Source: Caldisericales bacterium (lineage in GTDB: Bacteria; Caldisericota; Caldisericia; JAAYUI01). Taken from it: a stretch of 64,000 bases of DNA. The notes under the pieces were generated by a model. The model saw only the letters and a list, made by a program, of their open reading frames with translations, ran no database searches and was not told the origin of the DNA. The stretch spans positions 92,256 to 156,255 of the forward strand of contig JAAYUI010000019.1 in NCBI GenBank assembly GCA_012517765.1, given 5' to 3'. Position numbers and translations under genes: made by a program. Position 1 is the stretch's first letter, and the number at the start of each line of letters is the position of its first letter. Shown here piece after piece: positions 49,858 through 57,649 of this stretch.

Positions 49858-51239
49858 ACTTCAAAAGAGTGCCAACGTCCGAGAGGGACCCAAAAGAAAG
49901 GGCAAAAAATTTTGAAGAGGTGAACCTCGGATATACAGCCGAGCAGGCAATCGAGGAAGCAAAGCGTTGTCTTCAGTGCAAAAACAGGCCTTGCGTCGCC
50001 GGTTGTCCTGTTGAGGTCTACATACCAGAATTTATAAAGTTGATATCAGAAGGTGATTTCAAGGGCGCCATAGCCAAGAATAAAGAAAAAAACAACCTCC
50101 CAGGCATCTGTGGCAGGGTTTGTCCACAAGAGTCACAGTGTGAGGCAAAATGCACGCTTGGGGTAAAGGGTGATCCTGTTTCTATTGGAAAACTTGAGAG
50201 ATTTGTTGCCGACCAGGAGATAAAAGATGGCGTAAAGGCACCCGAAGCCCCAGTCAAGAATGGGCTCAAGGTCGCAGTTGTCGGTGCTGGCCCATCCAGT
50301 CTCACATGTGCCGCCGATCTCGCCAGGATGGGTTATGAAGTGACCATATTCGAGGCGCTCCACAAGCCAGGCGGGGTCCTCTCTTACGGGATTCCTCCAT
50401 TCAGGCTCCCCAGAAACATCATCGAAACCGAGGTCAATTACGTCAAAAATCTCGGAGTACAGATAAAAATGGATGTCCTGATCGGCAAATCCACTACCAT
50501 AAAAGAGCTATTTGATGGAGGCTACAAGGCAGTATTCATAGGGTCGGGGGCCGGACTTCCTTCCTTCCTGAACATCCCTGGCGAGAATTCCAACGGGGTA
50601 TTTTCCGCCAATGAATACCTGACCAGGGTCAACCTTATGAAGGCCTACAAATTCCCAAATTTTGACACGCCAGTGTGGCTGGGCAAGAGGGTTGCTGTCG
50701 TAGGTTGTGGAAACGTTGCAATGGACTCGGTAAGGACAGCGCTGAGGCTAGGTGCAGAAAAAGCCATGATCGTATACCGCAGGACATCCAACGAGATGAC
50801 CGCCAGGGTTGAAGAATACCACCATGCCCAGGAAGAAGGGGTGGAATTCAACTGGCTTACAAATCCACTCGAAATCCTCGCTGATGAAAAAGGCAAAGTC
50901 ACAGGCATGAAGTGTGTCAAAATGAGGCTCTGTGAACCGGATGCTTCCGGAAGGTGCCGCCCGGAGCCGATACCAGGCTCCGAGTTCACCGTGGAACTTG
51001 ACACAGTCATAATTGCACTCGGAACCTCGCCAAACCCGCTCATAGCCCAAACAACCCCAGAACTGAAAACGGCCAAGCATGGCAACCTAATCGTAGATGA
51101 AAAGTACCAGACAACCATGCCAGGTGTGTTCGGTGGTGGAGATGCCGTAACAGGGTCTGCAACCGTCATACAGGCAATGGGTGCTGGAAAAATCGCCGCA
51201 CGTTCAATCGACGAATATATAAAGGCAAACGCCAAATAG
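49845..51239 (+). CDS. NfnB / glutamate-synthase-small-subunit-like oxidoreductase
   Basis: A 464-aa flavoprotein with two N-terminal [4Fe-4S] motifs (CLQCKNRPCVAGC and CGRVCPQESQCEAKC), FAD site VAVVGAGPSSLTCAADL, NAD(P) site VAVVGCGNVAMDSVRTA and the terminal TMPGVFGGGDAVTGSATVIQAMGAGKIAA. This is the GltD/SudA/NfnB family; pairing with NfnA favours NfnB. GGAGG precedes the ATG at 49845, which overlaps nfnA by 13 nt. It has no GltB partner here. Confidence 0.9.
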   Translation: MPQINFKRVPTSERDPKERAKNFEEVNLGYTAEQAIEEAKRCLQCKNRPCVAGCPVEVYIPEFIKLISEGDFKGAIAKNKEKNNLPGICGRVCPQESQCEAKCTLGVKGDPVSIGKLERFVADQEIKDGVKAPEAPVKNGLKVAVVGAGPSSLTCAADLARMGYEVTIFEALHKPGGVLSYGIPPFRLPRNIIETEVNYVKNLGVQIKMDVLIGKSTTIKELFDGGYKAVFIGSGAGLPSFLNIPGENSNGVFSANEYLTRVNLMKAYKFPNFDTPVWLGKRVAVVGCGNVAMDSVRTALRLGAEKAMIVYRRTSNEMTARVEEYHHAQEEGVEFNWLTNPLEILADEKGKVTGMKCVKMRLCEPDASGRCRPEPIPGSEFTVELDTVIIALGTSPNPLIAQTTPELKTAKHGNLIVDEKYQTTMPGVFGGGDAVTGSATVIQAMGAGKIAARSIDEYIKANAK

Positions 51240-51245
51240 GAGAAA

Positions 51246-52286
51246 ATGAAGCTCTGTGGGCTTTGGCTTGAAGACAAAGAAAATTCCGTTATCTGCACCG
51301 CCTGCATAAGGCGGTGCAAGATTGGAGTTGGCAGGACAGGCGCCTGCATGACCCGAAAAAATGAGGGTGGCAAACTCTATTCTCTGACTTATGGCCACAT
51401 TTCATCAATTGCACTCGACCCTATCGAAAAAAAGCCCCTCTTCCACTTCTTTCCTGGATCACACGTTTATTCAGTCGGCGGCTGGGGATGCAATTTCGGC
51501 TGTGGAATGTGCCAGAATTATGAAATAGCCCACATTGTCCCGGGTCTCAGGGACGAAGATGCGCTATCGCCCGAAGAACTGGTCAGTAACGCTTTGGAAA
51601 GAAATGCCGACGGAATGGCGTTCACATACAATGAGCCGGCCATCTGGCCAGAATTTGTAAGGGATGTTTTCAAACTGGCGAAAAAGCATGATCTCTATAC
51701 GGTCCTTGTAACAAACGGATCTTCGACCAAGGAATCAATTGATTACTACGGACCATATTGCGATGCATACAGGGTCGACATCAAGGGAATGACCGACATA
51801 ACCTTGGGGCGCATAGGCATCAGGGGCATTGACCCATCAGAAATCCTTGAAGGCACCATATGGGCGCGTGACAGATGGGGCATGCATGTGGAATGCGTTA
51901 CCAACATCATTCCAACTGTCAACGACAGCGAAAGCGAACTGAGGGCCATAGCCACCTGGATAAGGGACAACCTTGGACCAAGAGTCCCTTGGCACATCAC
52001 AAGATTTTATCCCGCATTGCGCTTCAGGCACCTCATGCCGACAGACCTGCCATCGCTTGAAATGGCCGAAAGGATAGGGAGGCAGATTGGCCTTTCATAT
52101 ATCTATATCGGCAATGTCCACACGCAAAGGGGTGAAAATACCTATTGCCCAAGGTGCCAGGCCCTCATAATAGAGCGCGAAGGATACAAAATAAAACAGA
52201 ACCTATCTGCAATGGGCAGGTGTACAAGGTGCGGAGAACTGCTAGGGATAACAGCAAGTGACACAAGAGAATCATATAGAAGCTAG
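51246..52286 (+). CDS. amrS: AmmeMemoRadiSam system radical SAM enzyme
   Basis: A 346-aa radical SAM protein with the cluster motif GCNFGCGMCQN (CX3CX2C) and a GWGCNF start, N-terminal Cys pair ICTACIRRCKIG, and a C-terminal CPRCQALIIERE/RCTRCG zinc-like segment. AmrS normally occurs with AmrA (AMMECR1) and AmrB (Memo), neither of which is in this window, so its role is only assumed from the family. AGGAG precedes the ATG; it lies 6 nt after nfnB and overlaps maf by 29 nt. Confidence 0.88.
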   Translation: MKLCGLWLEDKENSVICTACIRRCKIGVGRTGACMTRKNEGGKLYSLTYGHISSIALDPIEKKPLFHFFPGSHVYSVGGWGCNFGCGMCQNYEIAHIVPGLRDEDALSPEELVSNALERNADGMAFTYNEPAIWPEFVRDVFKLAKKHDLYTVLVTNGSSTKESIDYYGPYCDAYRVDIKGMTDITLGRIGIRGIDPSEILEGTIWARDRWGMHVECVTNIIPTVNDSESELRAIATWIRDNLGPRVPWHITRFYPALRFRHLMPTDLPSLEMAERIGRQIGLSYIYIGNVHTQRGENTYCPRCQALIIEREGYKIKQNLSAMGRCTRCGELLGITASDTRESYRS

Positions 52287-52848
52287 AATCATTCTAGCAT
52301 CAGGTTCACCAAGAAGGACGGAGCTCCTAAAGTTGCTCGGTGTTCCATTTATTGTGATAAATGCCGATGTAGAGGAGAAAAACTTTTCCAATGCGGAATT
52401 TACGGTCAGGCACAACTCCCAGAAAAAAGCCCTGGCCGTGTTCGCGAGTCATCCGGACAAAATTGTCATTGCATGCGACACTGCAGTATGTACAGGTGAA
52501 AGGGTATACGGGAAACCATCAAACAGTGAACAGGCCAGAGAATTTCTAAGAGAGCTTTCCGGAAAAACACACTCGGTGTTATCATGTGTAACTCTCATTG
52601 GGCCAAATCTTCCTCCAACATCAAAAACCCAGGAATCAAGAGTAACGTTCAAGAATTTCGGCGAGGACACAATCGAATCTTACATCAGGGACGTCAACAC
52701 ACTGGACAAGGCCGGCGCCTATGGCATCCAGGAGCGGGGATGGCTCATCATTAGCGAAATTGACGGACCACTGGACAATGTCATGGGACTTCCGCTATCA
52801 TGTGTGGTGGAGTTGATGTCACTTGCTTCAGACAGAGGGTTGATGTAG
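52258..52848 (+). CDS. maf: Maf-like nucleotide pyrophosphatase
   Basis: A 196-aa house-cleaning NTP pyrophosphatase: ILASGSPRRTELLKLLG (SPRR motif), VIACDTAVCTGERVYGKP (catalytic Asp) and NTLDKAGAYGIQERG. The start is a GTG 29 nt inside amrS. It lies upstream of minC, as maf often neighbours cell-shape and division genes. Confidence 0.9.
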   Translation: MTQENHIEARIILASGSPRRTELLKLLGVPFIVINADVEEKNFSNAEFTVRHNSQKKALAVFASHPDKIVIACDTAVCTGERVYGKPSNSEQAREFLRELSGKTHSVLSCVTLIGPNLPPTSKTQESRVTFKNFGEDTIESYIRDVNTLDKAGAYGIQERGWLIISEIDGPLDNVMGLPLSCVVELMSLASDRGLM

Positions 52849-52853
52849 AATAC

Positions 52854-53519
52854 ATGGCCACCATGCCAAGAAAAGCCATTCCGGATGATGCCGTAACAAT
52901 CAAGGGAACAATAGACGGCGTGAACGTGATCGTAGATGAAAAGTATGACTTGGTGAGGCTGTTCTCGAAACTGGAACAAAAAATCAAGTCAGCAAAAAGC
53001 TTTTTCTCTGGAAACCAGATCATGGTTTCATTAAAAGAAAGAGCATTTACAAAAGATGAATTTGACTACTTCAGGTCATCATTAAAGCTAAAATATGGTG
53101 TTGATGTCGCTCCGCTTATTCCCGTGCAGGGCGAAGAAGAAAAACCAAAAATTGAGGAAGACAAACTCTTCAAGACAGGCCCCCAGCTTTGCAATACAAA
53201 AGTGATTTCTCATACACTCAGGGCCGGGCAGTCAGTCGAATACGAAGGTGACATAGTTGTTGCTGGAGATGTGAACCCAGGGGCCGAAGTTGTTGCAACA
53301 GGCAACGTTTTCGTCATGGGCTCAGTTCGGGGAAGGGTCTGTGCCGGCTGCAAAGGAAATAGGGAATCATACATCATTGCAATGGACTTTGAGCCGGTCC
53401 AGCTAAGGATTGCAGACAAAGTAGCTATTTCACCTTCGGCACAGGGACTGAAAAGAGAACTCAGAACACAAAAAGCCTTTATTGAAGGCGACTCGATAGT
53501 TGTAGTAAGCGTTCGCTAG
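52854..53519 (+). CDS. minC: Septum-site-determining protein MinC
   Basis: A 221-aa division inhibitor: N-terminal FtsZ-interacting domain (VIVDEKYDLVRLFSKLEQKIKSAK) and a C-terminal beta-helix (SHTLRAGQSVEYEGDIVVAGDVNPGAEVVATGNVFVMGSVRGRVCAGCKGNRESYI). The ATG at 52854 is weakly supported (no Shine-Dalgarno); the ATG at 52863 is an alternative. No minD or minE follows; its stop shares CTAG with the convergent thioredoxin-like gene. Confidence 0.9.
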   Translation: MATMPRKAIPDDAVTIKGTIDGVNVIVDEKYDLVRLFSKLEQKIKSAKSFFSGNQIMVSLKERAFTKDEFDYFRSSLKLKYGVDVAPLIPVQGEEEKPKIEEDKLFKTGPQLCNTKVISHTLRAGQSVEYEGDIVVAGDVNPGAEVVATGNVFVMGSVRGRVCAGCKGNRESYIIAMDFEPVQLRIADKVAISPSAQGLKRELRTQKAFIEGDSIVVVSVR

Positions 53520-55588
53520 GGCAAATAGACTATCTTTATTCTCTTTTCCTGGGCAAACCACTCGACAGTCGCGCCCAGAACCTCTGAGAAAAATCTCAAC
53601 GGGACAAAACTGGTTCCATTTTTTATTGTCAGACCCGGAGCAAGTTCAACTGTTCTGACTCCCGCTTCATCTTTTATTGTGGCTTTTGCCTCGCCAGAAC
53701 GCAAAGAAATCTCAACCCTTTTTGATTCAAATTTTAGTGTGGTTGTTCTTGTGGCCTGGTCCCACAGGACCTGCCCGCCAAAGGTTTCTGCAATAAATCT
53801 CAATGGGACAAGGGTCCTTCCGGACATAATCATTGGAGGAGCCTGAAGGAGCTTGGTTTTACCATCAACAACTGCAAATGGGGTCCCAACCATCAATTCA
53901 ATCACGATTGGCTGTTTCTCAACAACAACGGTCGCTTTTACTTTGATTTCAGCAAGCCCACCGTTCGTCTCAACAATTATCGTCCCTTCGATTGTATGTT
54001 TGCCTGGGTCATCAAATTTGGGGATTTCAGCCTTGTTGATTGACACGCTAATGTCGGTATCTCCACCGAATTCCTCAGGCGTAATTGACAACCAAGGTTG
54101 GGCACTTCTGGCAGTCCCGGAGATAACTGACTCGCCAAGGTTTTTGACTTCGAAAGGTATGATCTGGTCGAGATTCTCCCCAAAATACAGCTCTGCTGGT
54201 TCAACGTTAAGAAGTGGCGGAAGCATGTGTGTCCTGGCCTTGACCCCGATTACTGCATCACCACCATTTGATGTTATCGAAATAATACACGATTCATCGA
54301 CTCCTGGCATCATCTTTTCAGTATCCACAGTGCATTTTATTGTGGCAGGTGCACCATCAAAGGTCGATGGTTCGACAGAGAGCCACTCGCAATCAACGAC
54401 AATCTTGCCAGAAAGTTTTTCATCGCCCTCGTTCTTGATGTCAAAATAGAATTCGCGCCTTGACTTGCGCGGCACCTCGCCAAGATCAAAACCAAGCTTT
54501 TCAACCAGAAGCTTTGCAGGTTTGGTTGGCGGAGGTTCAGGAGGGTCTGGAACAGTCGTTTTTTCTTCCACTTTGAAGAAAAGAAACGCTGGCGAATTAA
54601 GGACTGAACTGCCAGAAGAAAGGCCGTCTTTTCCAGGTGCAACATAAAGAAGGTATGTCCCATCAGGCAATTTGCCCGATGGTGTAAAAATTGCTTTTTC
54701 ACCATCAAGCTTTGATGAAACCTGGTAGTTCTTGCCTTTTGAATCCATAAGAGTCACTTTGCCAATTTTTTCAAGCTTTTTGCCAGCAGGGAATGATATT
54801 GCCACAGAAGATGGAGAGCCATCAAGCTTCAGGCCAAGCATTGGCTCAAATGAACTTGCCTGCAGACACCCATGGCGCCACGATGCCGCCTGAAAAATGT
54901 TCTTCTTTGCAAAAGACTCCAGCACAAAAGATGCGAAAACCTCATTTTCCGGTATGGCAAGGAGATCATAGGCGGCCTCAAATCTGGTTACCGAAAAGTT
55001 TGAGAATTTTATAGGAGTCCCGGTAGGTTTTGGCACCACATCCCTGGTTACCCAGGAATAATGCCTGCCATCAAGCTTTGTGTCCAGACGGCCAATCAGA
55101 AAAGTATAATTGACATCAGGGGGTAAATATTCCCAGGCCACAACCCACGCAGTCAGATTAAGTTTGCCTTTTTCCACCTTACCCATGAGATGGACAAGAA
55201 AAGGGCTGGTCTGTGAAAGCTGGTCCGCTATCTTCTGCCTGTAGCGGTCCTTGCAGTTGGGATCACCACCAACATAATAGTCTTGGCCATTAAAAATTGC
55301 TATTGGAGTGGCATTCACCCCATACTCTGCCATCCTCGAGTTTCCACCATAGCATGAAAGCGAATCCCTGTAGTGATGGGCAAAAATCACCATACTGGAA
55401 GGATCATTTTCAGATTCGAGCTCTTTAAGTGCTTTCTCAGCAACGGGGCAATAACTGCAGTTTACAGACGTTGCCAGCTCTACAATACAGGTTTTCTTGA
55501 ACGGAAATGGTGCCGATGAAATAGCACCAGTAAAATAAAAAGACTGTGAGATTGCAAACATGGCAAACAAAATGGACAAACATCTCAT
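53516..55588 (-). CDS. Secreted thioredoxin-fold protein with BACON-like and stalk domains
   Basis: A 690-aa exported protein. A signal peptide (MRCLSILFAMFAISQSF...) precedes an Omp28/thioredoxin-like head with CXXC motif TSVNCSYCPVAEKALKELE and NATPIAIFNGQDYYVGG. Then come tandem BACON/ASH-like beta domains (LGFDLGEVPRKSRREFYFDIKNEG ... CEWLSVEPSTF and LYFGENLDQIIPFEVKNLG ... QPWLSITPEEF) and a C-terminal stalk pair (RTLVPLRFIAETFGGQVLW and TSFVPLRFFSEVLGATVEW). The ATG at 55588 is 7 nt after GATAAT with TTGAAA 17 nt further up (leaderless); the open frame extends 54 codons beyond this without support. Disulfide or thiol activity is possible but not shown. Confidence 0.85.
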   Translation of the reverse strand: MRCLSILFAMFAISQSFYFTGAISSAPFPFKKTCIVELATSVNCSYCPVAEKALKELESENDPSSMVIFAHHYRDSLSCYGGNSRMAEYGVNATPIAIFNGQDYYVGGDPNCKDRYRQKIADQLSQTSPFLVHLMGKVEKGKLNLTAWVVAWEYLPPDVNYTFLIGRLDTKLDGRHYSWVTRDVVPKPTGTPIKFSNFSVTRFEAAYDLLAIPENEVFASFVLESFAKKNIFQAASWRHGCLQASSFEPMLGLKLDGSPSSVAISFPAGKKLEKIGKVTLMDSKGKNYQVSSKLDGEKAIFTPSGKLPDGTYLLYVAPGKDGLSSGSSVLNSPAFLFFKVEEKTTVPDPPEPPPTKPAKLLVEKLGFDLGEVPRKSRREFYFDIKNEGDEKLSGKIVVDCEWLSVEPSTFDGAPATIKCTVDTEKMMPGVDESCIISITSNGGDAVIGVKARTHMLPPLLNVEPAELYFGENLDQIIPFEVKNLGESVISGTARSAQPWLSITPEEFGGDTDISVSINKAEIPKFDDPGKHTIEGTIIVETNGGLAEIKVKATVVVEKQPIVIELMVGTPFAVVDGKTKLLQAPPMIMSGRTLVPLRFIAETFGGQVLWDQATRTTTLKFESKRVEISLRSGEAKATIKDEAGVRTVELAPGLTIKNGTSFVPLRFFSEVLGATVEWFAQEKRIKIVYLP

Positions 55589-55595
55589 GGGTGGA

Positions 55596-55624
55596 ATTAT
55601 CCATTTGTTTCGGGAACCTTTCAA
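55596..55624 (-). promoter_or_regulatory. Promoter of the thioredoxin-fold protein (leaderless)
   Basis: TTGAAA (55619-55624), 17-nt spacer, GATAAT (55596-55601), then exactly 7 nt to the ATG at 55588, with no Shine-Dalgarno. Confidence 0.65.
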
Positions 55625-55676
55625 GCCTTGACCAGGTAGGGTGCAATGATAACCTTTAACAGGAGGCTCGATTGAT

Positions 55677-56474
55677 ATGAAAAAAATGGTATTCTTGGCA
55701 CTTTCAGTAATTATGCTAGTTTCATGTGGACAAAACGCCCCGGCCAGCAAGCTCTACAGCAACGGGTCCAAAGCCACATACCAGATTTTTATAGACGACA
55801 TGAACGCTGGGAAAATGGTCTACACATTCAAGGAAGGCGTTTATGACGGCCAAGAAAGTCTTACGATTGAAGGTGAAGCCAATTATACCTACAAGGACAC
55901 ACGCCAGCCGCAAAGTTTCGAAATAAAATCGAAAACCACCACGATAGTAAATGCCAGCACCTGGAAACCACTCTATTCATACTACAGGATGGAATGGACC
56001 GGCACAATGAACGGGTTCAACGAAACAGAGTCAAAATACGGCGAGAAGAACGTCAGCTGGACCACCAAGTCTCCAAACGGATCTTACAGCAAGGAAGTAA
56101 AATTCTACGAAGAATACCACGATGAAGATTCCGTAATGTGGTTTACCCCGACACTTGGCTACGAAAAAGACAAACAAAGACTATTCGCATACTTTGCCAA
56201 CCGGACGGCAGAACCGACGCAGGGCATGATATGGATGGGCGGAACAACAAAACTGGAGGTCAGAGGGAAGAAATACAACGCCTGGGCCGCAGGGATAAGG
56301 TGTAACGAGATCGTCGAAAGAGTGTGGTATGATATGGAAACCAACAGACTGGTAAGATACGAGCAGGACATGGGTTTCCTGGCATACCCTGATTCAGACC
56401 CCAGAAAACCGGCCGGCTGGGAACCACCGAAAATAACCTTTGCACTCGTTCTTGACAGCTGGGAGGCGAAATGA
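55677..56474 (+). CDS. Putative lipoprotein of unknown function
   Basis: A 265-aa protein with signal peptide and lipobox LVSC (Cys ~17). The remainder is beta-rich with no recognised domain (YQIFIDDMNAGKMVYTF ... VWYDMETNRLVRYEQ), vaguely like DUF3108-type periplasmic proteins. GGAGG lies 9 nt upstream. It overlaps ogt by 4 nt, so the two are co-transcribed. Confidence 0.75.
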   Translation: MKKMVFLALSVIMLVSCGQNAPASKLYSNGSKATYQIFIDDMNAGKMVYTFKEGVYDGQESLTIEGEANYTYKDTRQPQSFEIKSKTTTIVNASTWKPLYSYYRMEWTGTMNGFNETESKYGEKNVSWTTKSPNGSYSKEVKFYEEYHDEDSVMWFTPTLGYEKDKQRLFAYFANRTAEPTQGMIWMGGTTKLEVRGKKYNAWAAGIRCNEIVERVWYDMETNRLVRYEQDMGFLAYPDSDPRKPAGWEPPKITFALVLDSWEAK

Positions 56475-56947
56475 AGCAGACCCTCAAAACAAGCTGGGGC
56501 CCAATGGTGGCAGTGTTTCGCCATGGGAAACTCAACGGGCTTGGTTTTGGAAAGGGCGACTGTGAAGCATTTGAGGGTTGTGCAAAAAACCTCGAGCTCC
56601 AACTTGAAGAATATTTTGCGGGCAAAAGGAAATCATTTGACATCCAGATAGATCCTGATGGTACCGATTTCCAGAAAGCGATATGGAACGCATGCCGCGA
56701 GATCCCGTATGGTAGTGTTATTGCTTACTCAGGACTCGCGGCAAAAATTGGCAGGCCAAACTCACAGAGGGCCTGTGGCAATGCGCTTGGTCAAAATCCC
56801 ATCCTGATCGTTGTCCCATGCCACAGGGTCGTGGCAAAACACGGGATTGGCGGATTCGGCGGGAGACCAGGCGACCTTACCATGAAAATCAGGCTTTTGG
56901 AGCTTGAGAGGCCTGGAATTTCTTCCAATCTTCGTCAAATTTCCTGA
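56471..56947 (+). CDS. ogt: Methylated-DNA-[protein]-cysteine S-methyltransferase
   Basis: Direct repair of O6-methylguanine by transfer to its own Cys. The 158-aa protein has an abbreviated N-terminal domain, then FQKAIWNACREIPYGSVIAYSGLAAKIGRPNSQRACGNALGQNPILIVVPCHRVV with the PCHRV active site and GGFGGRP. GGAGG precedes the ATG. Its last 59 nt overlap the end of the convergent transaldolase-like gene, with no terminator between them. Confidence 0.93.
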   Translation: MKQTLKTSWGPMVAVFRHGKLNGLGFGKGDCEAFEGCAKNLELQLEEYFAGKRKSFDIQIDPDGTDFQKAIWNACREIPYGSVIAYSGLAAKIGRPNSQRACGNALGQNPILIVVPCHRVVAKHGIGGFGGRPGDLTMKIRLLELERPGISSNLRQIS

Positions 56948-57572
56948 TTCCAATATCAGTCAGCGGATTTTTGAAGCACTGCTCCAACACCACAAGCGGG
57001 ATGGTCGCGATGTCACAACCAAGCATTGCTGCGCCATAAACATGTGCAGGGTGGCGAATTGATGCCGCAATTATCTGGGAGACATAGCCATTTGTCCTGA
57101 CCATCGAGACGATATCCTTCAGAACAGCCGTCCCGTCAAGCCCCGAATCGTCTATCCTGCCAACAAACGGCGAAATAAACGTTGCTCCAGCCTCACAGGC
57201 AAGCATTGCCTGAACTGGGGTGAAAACCAGAGTGCAATTCGTAGAGATTCCCCTCGAGCTGAGCTCTTTTATTGCCGATGTTCCCTCGGAAGTCATCGGC
57301 ACTTTGATCGTTATCCTGTCCCTGAAATCATCGCTATCAGACCAACCAACAATCTCCATTGCCTGGCTGATCATGCCCTTCGCATCATGGGCAGTGACTT
57401 CTGCCGAAACAGGTCCCGGCACCATCCCTGCAATTTTGAGAATAATGTCCTTGAAGCTTGCGCCTGACTCCCTGCTCATCAGGGTTGGATTTGTTGTCAC
57501 ACCTGAAACAACACCAAAAGAAAGGGCCTTTTTTATTTCTTCTACCGAAGCCGTATCAAGAAATATCTGCAT
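56889..57572 (-). CDS. Transaldolase / fructose-6-phosphate aldolase-like protein
   Basis: A 227-aa small transaldolase (TalC/FSA class): MQIFLDTASVEEIKKALSFG, VVSGVTTNPTLMSRE, Schiff-base Lys in ITIKVPMTSEG, and SPFVGRIDDSG. Acts on dihydroxyacetone units of sugar phosphates; true transaldolase versus FSA cannot be separated by eye. GGAGG precedes the ATG. A TATAAT at 57590-57595 is its likely -10. Its stop lies inside ogt. Confidence 0.9.
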   Translation of the reverse strand: MQIFLDTASVEEIKKALSFGVVSGVTTNPTLMSRESGASFKDIILKIAGMVPGPVSAEVTAHDAKGMISQAMEIVGWSDSDDFRDRITIKVPMTSEGTSAIKELSSRGISTNCTLVFTPVQAMLACEAGATFISPFVGRIDDSGLDGTAVLKDIVSMVRTNGYVSQIIAASIRHPAHVYGAAMLGCDIATIPLVVLEQCFKNPLTDIGIRKFDEDWKKFQASQAPKA

Positions 57573-57601
57573 GTTAAACCTCCTGTGATATTATATCTAA
57601 G

Positions 57602-57630
57602 TTGACTGGCATTTGAAGCAAAGATAGAAT
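57602..57630 (+). promoter_or_regulatory. Promoter of the PQQ/stalk protein, overlapping the transaldolase promoter
   Basis: TTGACT (57602-57607), 17-nt spacer, TAGAAT (57625-57630). The divergent transaldolase -10 TATAAT (57590-57595) and weak -35 (57612-57617) share the same stretch, so the two promoters overlap. Confidence 0.55.
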
Positions 57631-57649
57631 TCACTCAAAAGGAGGCGTT

